In this document: in pieces, positions 5,427-9,733 of the stretch
Layout: each line of letters opens with the position of its first letter
Numbering within the stretch: the first letter of the stretch is position 1
DNA from: Eubacteriales bacterium
GTDB taxonomy: Bacteria > Bacillota_A > Clostridia > Lachnospirales > Lachnospiraceae
Length of the DNA stretch: 9,733 nt
Reading direction: 5' to 3'
Assembly (NCBI GenBank): GCA_030527765.1
Contig: JAUNAE010000124.1
Span: forward strand, 1-9,733
Program-made: the position numbers and the translations under genes
Notes under the pieces: model-generated
Seen by the model: only the letters and a program-made list of their open reading frames with translations
Told to the model about the DNA's origin: nothing
The model's database searches: none

Positions 5427-7907
5427 TCAGATGTATTTACCTGTGATGCTCTCTTTACATTTTTTTACCTCTTCGGGGGTTCCGCATGCAATGATCCGGC
5501 CTCCCGCTTCTCCTCCTCCGGGTCCCATATCAATGATATAATCCGCATTTCGAATCACATCCAAATCGTGTTCGATTACAATGATGGTTGCACCTTGCTC
5601 CACCAGATGCTCGAACACCTTAAGTAAGGTCCGGATGTCCAGAGGATGAAGTCCTATAGTGGGCTCGTCAAACACGAAGACAGTATCTTCCTGCCCTTTT
5701 CCCATTTCACTGGCAAGCTTTAATCGCTGCGCTTCACCTCCGGATAAACTCGGAGTTTCCTCTCCAAGAGTCAGATATCCGAGGCCCAGGTCATTTAAGA
5801 CTGAGAGCTTCTCTCTCACTTTCTTTAGATCTTGTGACACCTTTAACGCATCGCTGACGTCCATATCCATAAGCTCCGGAAGTGAATAGCTCTGTTCCGT
5901 ATGTTTCGGAGTGCGTCTGATCAGTTCCGCACTCTTTTGGTATCTGCTTCCGTGACATTCGGGACAGGAAATCGTCACATCCGGCAGGAACTGGACGTCG
6001 AGATTTATCACACCGGTTCCGTCACAGACCGGACATCTGAGCCTGCCGGTATTATATGAAAAATCACCTGCCTTGAATCCGAATTTCTTTGCTTCCGGAA
6101 GTCTTGCGTAGACTTTTCTCAATTCATCATGAACGTCTGCATAGGTCGCAACCGTAGACCGCACATTGATTCCAATCGGTGTCGCATCAATGAGTTTGAT
6201 ATGCTTTATGCCTTCCGCCCGGATATGCTTTACGTGTTCCGGAAGCTGTCTGTCCTGCACCATCGCATTAATTCCCGGTATCAGGCTTTCCAGTACCATC
6301 GTTGTTTTTCCGGATCCGGAGACGCCCGTAACTACTGTTAGTTTTCCCTTCGGTATTGATACTTCCAGCGGCTTTACCGTATGTATCCGGTCGGTAAACA
6401 TTTCTATCGTTCCGTTTGCAAACAATTCCTCGTTTGAGGTCCGTTTTTTTATTATTTCGGATGTATTGTTTTTGAGAAACGGTCCGATTTTCGATCTCTG
6501 ATTTCGGCAAAGGTCTGTGACGGTGCCCTCAGCGATAACATATCCGCCTTTGGCTCCCGCTTCCGGTCCCATCTCGATCAGCCAGTCGCTGACTTCCAGC
6601 ACCTGCGTGTCATGATCCACCAGAACGATCGAATTTCCGTCATCGATCAGATCCTGCATAACTCCTATCAATCCTCTGATATTATCCGGGTGCAGACCGA
6701 TAGACGGTTCATCCAGGATATAGAGCACTCCTGTAGTTCGATTTCGAACCGCTCTGGCGAGCTGCATGCGCTGTCTCTCACCATTCGATAAAGTAGAGGC
6801 CGCCCGGTCCAACGTCAGATACGATAACCCCAGGTCCATCAGACGTCTTGCATTTCCCGAAAATGAGTCGCATATGCTCTTCGCCATCGGTCTCATCTCT
6901 TCCGGTAAGCTGTCAGGAACTTCTTTGACCCACTCCACCAGTTCTCCGAGAGTCTTCTGACAAGCCATATCCAGAGAAATATTCATAAGTCTGGGCGCTC
7001 TTGCGCGCTCGGAGAGCCTTGTGCCTTTGCATTCGGGACATACTCCCTGCTTCAGAAAGCGCTCCACCTTCTTCATGCCTTTTTCGTCTTTTACTTTTGA
7101 GAGCGCATTCTCCACGGTATAGACCGCATTATAATAGGTAAAATCAAGTTCTCCCGCCTGATTGGTACTCTTTGCCTTATATAAAATATGCTTTTTTACT
7201 GCGGGACCATGATAGACGATCTCTTTCTCTTCATTTGTCAGATCCTTAAACGGTATGTCCGTGCGTACGCCCATCTCGCGGCATACATCTTTCATCAGAG
7301 ACCACATCAGCGTCTGCCACGGAAGTACCGCTCCCTCATCGATCGTCAGACTCTGATCCGGAACCAGTGTATCGATATCCACGGTCTGTACGATGCCCGT
7401 TCCATCGCAGCATCTGCAAGCTCCCTGACTGTTGAATGCAAGTTCCTCTGCGGACGGCGCAAAAAAATGCTCGCCGCACTCCGGGCAGATAAGATCTTTA
7501 TCCGATGCCACATTTAATGAAGGTTTCACATAGTGACCGTTCGGGCATCTATGGGATGCCAGTCTCGAATACATCAGCCTCAAACTGTTTAACAGCTCCG
7601 TTCCCGTTCCGAATGTACTGCGCATTCCCGGAACACCGGGACGCTGATGCATAGCGAGAGCAGCCGGAACATACAGCACTTCATCCACGTCTGCCTTAGC
7701 AGAAAATGTCATCCTGCGTCTGGTATAGGTCGATAAAGAATCCAGGTATCTTCTGGATCCCTCCGCGTAGATCACTCCAAGTGCCAGTGAAGACTTTCCG
7801 GAGCCCGACACACCGGATATCCCGACTATTTTTCCCAGAGGAACATCCACATCAATATTTTTGAGATTGTGCACTCTGGCACCTCTGATTTTAATTGCCT
7901 CTTTCAT
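5427..7907 (-). CDS. UvrA paralogue lacking the UvrB-binding domain (class II UvrA / UvrA2-like)
   Basis: This 826-residue duplicated ABC ATPase of the UvrA family is about 110 residues shorter than canonical UvrA (~940). NBD1 has Walker A GVSGSGKSS (32-40), signature LSNGERQR (373-380) and Walker B VLYILDEPS (394-402). NBD2 has Walker A GVSGSGKTT (528-536), signature LSGGEAQR (721-728) and Walker B TVFVFDEPT (742-750). Zinc-type Cys pairs are at C141/C144, C164/C167, C290/C293, C625/C628 and C648/C651. After Walker A1, RCPNGH (120-125) leads within 20 residues to CPEC (141-144). Canonical UvrA has the UvrB-binding domain there, so that domain is missing. Such paralogues are linked to DNA damage tolerance or resistance to DNA-binding drugs; a role in standard excision repair is unlikely. 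The ATG at 7907 has no clear ribosome binding site (GGACGCGGATAT precedes it), yet the conserved IKIRGARVHNLKNI begins at residue 5, so the start is about right. Confidence 0.92.
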   Translation of the reverse strand: MKEAIKIRGARVHNLKNIDVDVPLGKIVGISGVSGSGKSSLALGVIYAEGSRRYLDSLSTYTRRRMTFSAKADVDEVLYVPAALAMHQRPGVPGMRSTFGTGTELLNSLRLMYSRLASHRCPNGHYVKPSLNVASDKDLICPECGEHFFAPSAEELAFNSQGACRCCDGTGIVQTVDIDTLVPDQSLTIDEGAVLPWQTLMWSLMKDVCREMGVRTDIPFKDLTNEEKEIVYHGPAVKKHILYKAKSTNQAGELDFTYYNAVYTVENALSKVKDEKGMKKVERFLKQGVCPECKGTRLSERARAPRLMNISLDMACQKTLGELVEWVKEVPDSLPEEMRPMAKSICDSFSGNARRLMDLGLSYLTLDRAASTLSNGERQRMQLARAVRNRTTGVLYILDEPSIGLHPDNIRGLIGVMQDLIDDGNSIVLVDHDTQVLEVSDWLIEMGPEAGAKGGYVIAEGTVTDLCRNQRSKIGPFLKNNTSEIIKKRTSNEELFANGTIEMFTDRIHTVKPLEVSIPKGKLTVVTGVSGSGKTTMVLESLIPGINAMVQDRQLPEHVKHIRAEGIKHIKLIDATPIGINVRSTVATYADVHDELRKVYARLPEAKKFGFKAGDFSYNTGRLRCPVCDGTGVINLDVQFLPDVTISCPECHGSRYQKSAELIRRTPKHTEQSYSLPELMDMDVSDALKVSQDLKKVREKLSVLNDLGLGYLTLGEETPSLSGGEAQRLKLASEMGKGQEDTVFVFDEPTIGLHPLDIRTLLKVFEHLVEQGATIIVIEHDLDVIRNADYIIDMGPGGGEAGGRIIACGTPEEVKKCKESITGKYI

Positions 7908-7954
7908 ATATCCGCGTCCAATCTTTTGTAATTGTTCTGATTTGTACTGTATTT

Positions 7955-7999
7955 GTTTTATATAAAACAGTTATTCGCTCTGATATTACTATATAAAAC
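7955..7999 (-). promoter_or_regulatory. Two helically phased GTTTTATATA motifs at the UvrA-like promoter
   Basis: On the minus strand GTTTTATATA occurs at 7999-7990, inside the promoter spacer, and again at 7968-7959, just past the expected start site. The two copies are exactly 31 bp apart, about three helical turns. The second is part of a perfect 14-bp palindrome, GTTTTATATAAAAC (7955-7968). The arrangement suits a repressor binding the same face of DNA on both sides of the -10. The regulator is unknown, and the low-complexity A/T content raises the risk of chance. Confidence 0.4.
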
Positions 8000-8011
8000 C
8001 AATTACATCAA
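7983..8011 (-). promoter_or_regulatory. Promoter of the UvrA-like gene
   Basis: On the minus strand TTGATG (8011-8006), exactly 17 nt, then TAATAT (7988-7983). Transcription would start near 7976 and give a 5' leader of about 70 nt. The leader has no obvious ribosome binding site close to the ATG. Confidence 0.55.
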
Positions 8012-8043
8012 CTCTTTTTATTACATACTACCGATATAAAGAT

Positions 8044-8087
8044 AAAAAAAGAACCCTGTGGAATGATATCCCGCAGAGTTCTTTTTT
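8044..8087. terminator. Terminator after the cupin gene
   Basis: GAACCCTGTGG (8051-8061) pairs with CCGCAGAGTTC (8071-8081) with one wobble and one mismatch, around a 9-nt loop. On the minus strand the stem is followed by TTTTTTT (8050-8044). On the plus strand it is followed by TTTTTTATT, so it can act in both directions. It lies 19 bp after the cupin stop and separates that gene from the UvrA-like promoter. Confidence 0.85.
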
Positions 8088-8099
8088 ATTATCTTTGTT

Positions 8100-8453
8100 T
8101 TATCCTAATACTGCATCATCTGCGGTATATCCCTCAAGAGAACCTTCCTTCACCTGAATACATGCAAAGCTGATTGCCTCGTCTGCAGCAGCTGAGAACT
8201 GTCTTTTTGCTGCAGGAGCAACTCTTACCCAATCTCCCTGAGCAAGTTCAATTGTTTCTCCGTCAATGACTGCCTTTCCTTTTCCCGAGAGGACTACATA
8301 GATCTCCTCATTTTTCTTATGTGAATGAACAAACGGAACACCTGCTCCTGCGGGAAGATTGTTGATACTTACCTCCGCTCCTGTTAATCCCAGTTTGTCA
8401 TGTAATTCCACTCTTGCTTCATTTCCTGCATTTACCTTTGCGAAGTTTGCCAT
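8100..8453 (-). CDS. Small single-domain cupin protein
   Basis: This 117-residue soluble β-barrel protein of the cupin superfamily has no signal peptide. Cupin motif 1 is clear: PFVHSHKKNEEIYVVLSG at 40-57, with metal ligands H43, H45 and E49 or E50, then G57. Motif 2 is GDWVRVAPAAKRQF at 73-86: the G and P80 are kept, but the usual His is replaced by Arg/Gln (R84/Q85), so metal binding, if any, would use fewer ligands. The substrate cannot be predicted; such small cupins are often enzymes, sugar/metabolite binders or stress proteins. The start at 8453 is chosen because GGAGG (8466-8462) lies 8 nt upstream; an in-frame ATG 5 codons earlier overlaps that site, and a longer frame to 8537 would run into the promoter. 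It has its own promoter and terminator. Confidence 0.85.
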   Translation of the reverse strand: MANFAKVNAGNEARVELHDKLGLTGAEVSINNLPAGAGVPFVHSHKKNEEIYVVLSGKGKAVIDGETIELAQGDWVRVAPAAKRQFSAAADEAISFACIQVKEGSLEGYTADDAVLG

Positions 8454-8495
8454 TATATGATCCTCCATAAATATTTTCTTTGTTGTAGTGTTCTT

Positions 8496-8546
8496 TGTTA
8501 CATCAAGTAATATAACACAGCACAGTTGTATCGTCAAGTGTTACAT
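8496..8546. promoter_or_regulatory. Direct repeats TGTTACAT flanking the cupin promoter
   Basis: TGTTACAT occurs at 8496-8503 and 8539-8546, 43 bp apart (about four helical turns). One copy abuts the -35 on its upstream side and the other lies at the expected start site. TCAAG lies beside each copy, on opposite sides (8503-8507 and 8534-8538), giving an imperfect mirrored arrangement. This is consistent with a regulator binding site at each edge of the promoter; the identity is unknown. Confidence 0.4.
8509..8537 (-). promoter_or_regulatory. Strong promoter of the cupin gene
   Basis: On the minus strand TTGACG (8537-8532), exactly 17 nt, then TATATT (8514-8509). Ten of twelve positions match consensus. 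Transcription would start near 8502, about 49 nt before the ATG. The promoter lies in the 102-bp gap after the flavin reductase gene, so the cupin can be expressed alone, although no terminator blocks read-through from upstream. Confidence 0.7.
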
Positions 8547-8555
8547 TTGATTTTA

Positions 8556-9035
8556 TTACGGATTTTCAACTTTGATAACTTCGCCGATGATCATATGATG
8601 CATGTCTGCATCTGTCTCATAATACCTGCGAGCTTCTTCCGGAACTGCATCCAGATTCATTTTCTGCATATAAAGTTTCCTGCAGATAATTGTCTGCTTT
8701 GCTTCTTTATATGTAATACCGTCTTTCAGAAATTCCGGTGTAAGCCCTGCTGCCTCCACCTTATCTACATTTCTTCCTGACCGGCTACCCATGATCTGCA
8801 GAGCTTCTCTATTCTCTTCCCCGAAGAAAGATAATGTAAAAGTATCATTCTCCTTAAGGAACTCAAAGGTATAGCGGTCCGGTCTGATGTAAATGGTCAC
8901 GATGGATTTGAACCACAGTGTTCCCACAGAGCCCCATGAAATCGTCATACTGTTGAATTTTTCTTTTGTTCCGCTTGTTACAAGCGCCCATTCCTTATCG
9001 AATTTTGTAAATGGATTCATCATCATCTCTGTCAT
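8556..9035 (-). CDS. Flavin-reductase-like (FMN-binding split-barrel) protein
   Basis: This 159-residue cytoplasmic protein resembles the flavin reductase-like domain family (DIM6/NTAB type) and has no membrane segment. The characteristic early motif FNSMTISWGSVGTLW (27-41) contributes to the flavin site. VTIYIRPDRYTFEFLKEND (46-64) and FTLSFF (66-71) follow in the order typical of these split-barrel proteins. GSRSGRNVDKVEAAGL (83-98) matches the loop and helix, and GEVIKVE (151-157) the last strand. The likely role is binding FMN and reducing it with NAD(P)H, or using it on an unknown acceptor. The ATG at 9035 follows GAAAGG (9050-9045) with a 9-nt gap; internal Met 4-6 are not preceded by a better site. 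It lies between a flavodoxin and a cupin gene on the same strand, so a redox role is plausible. No clear promoter is visible in 9036-9150. Confidence 0.88.
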   Translation of the reverse strand: MTEMMMNPFTKFDKEWALVTSGTKEKFNSMTISWGSVGTLWFKSIVTIYIRPDRYTFEFLKENDTFTLSFFGEENREALQIMGSRSGRNVDKVEAAGLTPEFLKDGITYKEAKQTIICRKLYMQKMNLDAVPEEARRYYETDADMHHMIIGEVIKVENP

Positions 9036-9159
9036 TGTTTGTATCCTTTCATCTCTTCTTGCTTTTGTAAACTCCGCTCTTAGGCATAATTTCTGTCCAC
9101 CTTCTGCCGTATATTATTCTGTCTATGTTATATGCCGCCCCTTTCCACGACTTAATAAA

Positions 9160-9198
9160 AGGGAGACGTCAGATTCCTTTTATCTCTGACATCTCCCT
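9160..9198 (-). terminator. Terminator after the flavodoxin gene
   Basis: GGGAGACGTCAGA (9161-9173) pairs with TCTGACATCTCCC (9185-9197) with a single wobble, extended by A9160/T9198, around an 11-nt loop. On the minus strand it is followed by TTTATTAAG. It begins 5 bp after the flavodoxin stop and separates that gene from the flavin reductase gene. Confidence 0.8.
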
Positions 9199-9203
9199 CT
9201 ATC

Positions 9204-9704
9204 TTACTGCATTTTTTCTACAAATGCTTTAAGATCTGCTGCGTTCACTCTTCCGTTTAAGAGCTTGCCTTCAACAATTTCCGTGTCTGCCGCAACAGAT
9301 TTTTTAAGTCCTGCAACTGCCTTTCCGAATCCGCTTCCGCCGCTTGTGGCAAAGAGCACGATCTTCTTTCCTGAAAAATCATACGCCTCAAGGAAGGAAT
9401 TGATAATCGTAGGTGCTACATACCACCAGATCGGGAATCCAACAAAAACGGTGTCATAAGCTGCGATATTTGCATCCGTATCTGCAAGCGCAGGTCTGCT
9501 TGAGGGATCATTCATTTCCACTGAGCTGCGGGACTTCTTATTCATCCAGTCCAGGTCCGCACTTGTATATGCTACAGCCGGCTTGATCTCATATAGATCC
9601 GCACCGGAAGCATTTGCCATTTCTTTTGCTACTCTTGCAGTCGTTCCGCTTGCACTGAAATATGCAACTAAATTCTTTGCGCCGATTGTAAAATGAAGTT
9701 GCAC
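9204..9704 (-). CDS. Flavodoxin (small FMN electron-transfer protein), 5' end uncertain
   Basis: From the GTG at 9704 this gives 166 residues, close to the 150-165 usual for this flavodoxin group. The FMN phosphate loop is SASGTTARVA (17-26) right after strand NLVAYF (11-16). GFPIWWYVAPTIINSF (89-104) supplies aromatic residues next to the isoalloxazine ring, and FATSGGSGFGKAV (118-130) the second flavin loop. The role is one-electron transfer in the cytoplasm; the partner is unknown. There is no ATG on this strand between 9680 and the window edge, the GTG has no ribosome binding site, and the frame stays open to 9733 (reading TCGSFFISSV before QLHF). So either GTG is a weak start or the gene begins outside the window with an N-terminal extension. 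A terminator follows the gene. Confidence 0.88.
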   Translation of the reverse strand: MQLHFTIGAKNLVAYFSASGTTARVAKEMANASGADLYEIKPAVAYTSADLDWMNKKSRSSVEMNDPSSRPALADTDANIAAYDTVFVGFPIWWYVAPTIINSFLEAYDFSGKKIVLFATSGGSGFGKAVAGLKKSVAADTEIVEGKLLNGRVNAADLKAFVEKMQ

Positions 9705-9733
9705 ACTTGATATAAAAAATGATCCACAGGTTC

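Noticed and set aside
5326..5541. Small plus-strand gene after the sirtuin
   Set aside because: It spans the terminator hairpin and then runs antisense to the UvrA-like coding end; no ribosome binding site or domain.
5427..7907. Canonical nucleotide excision repair UvrA
   Set aside because: About 110 residues short, with the UvrB-binding segment missing after the first Walker A.
8454..8537. Cupin start 28 codons upstream
   Set aside because: That stretch holds the -35, -10 and leader of the cupin promoter, and the ATG at 8453 has GGAGG at 8-nt spacing.

Overview
The window looks like a chromosomal stretch of a low-to-moderate GC Firmicute, most probably a gut Clostridia/Lachnospiraceae-type bacterium. 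The evidence is strong GGAGG ribosome binding sites, TTGACA/TATAAT-type promoters with 17-nt spacers, short intrinsic terminators, and the protein families present: a DUF815 ATPase, MgtE, a class-M-like sirtuin, a truncated-type UvrA paralogue and a small flavodoxin. The taxon is an inference; no rRNA or tRNA lies in the window.

Layout. Positions 1-424 hold no convincing gene. They hold what looks like the outer end of an IS3-family (IS150-type) insertion sequence running off the left edge, a GC-rich stretch with a 62-bp-period direct repeat, and the terminator of the next gene. Positions 425-1735 (-) encode a DUF815 AAA+ ATPase. It is divergent from the magnesium transporter gene mgtE (2058-3452, +). 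The 322 bp between them contain a promoter for each gene, a bidirectional terminator-like hairpin, and a long mgtE leader carrying a small ORF with its own ribosome binding site plus a 10-bp long-range stem. mgtE converges on a TetR-family regulator gene (3544-4155, -). That regulator is divergent from a sirtuin-family gene (4363-5325, +), with a perfect 20-bp palindrome between them that is a good operator candidate.

The sirtuin gene converges on a UvrA paralogue (5427-7907, -) that lacks the UvrB-binding segment. To its right, all on the minus strand, lies a redox-flavoured group: a small cupin (8100-8453), a flavin-reductase-like protein (8556-9035) and a flavodoxin (9204 to about 9704, possibly continuing past the right edge). 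The flavodoxin and cupin genes are each followed by a clear terminator, and the cupin has its own strong promoter.

How the parts work together. The genes form single-gene or two-gene transcription units rather than one pathway. The plausible functional links are TetR repressor to sirtuin gene (shared intergenic palindrome), a leader-controlled mgtE, and the flavodoxin/flavin reductase/cupin set as a small redox or stress group. The least explained parts are the mgtE leader, the lone sirtuin with Gln in place of the catalytic His, and the repeated operator-like motifs at the uvrA-like and cupin promoters.
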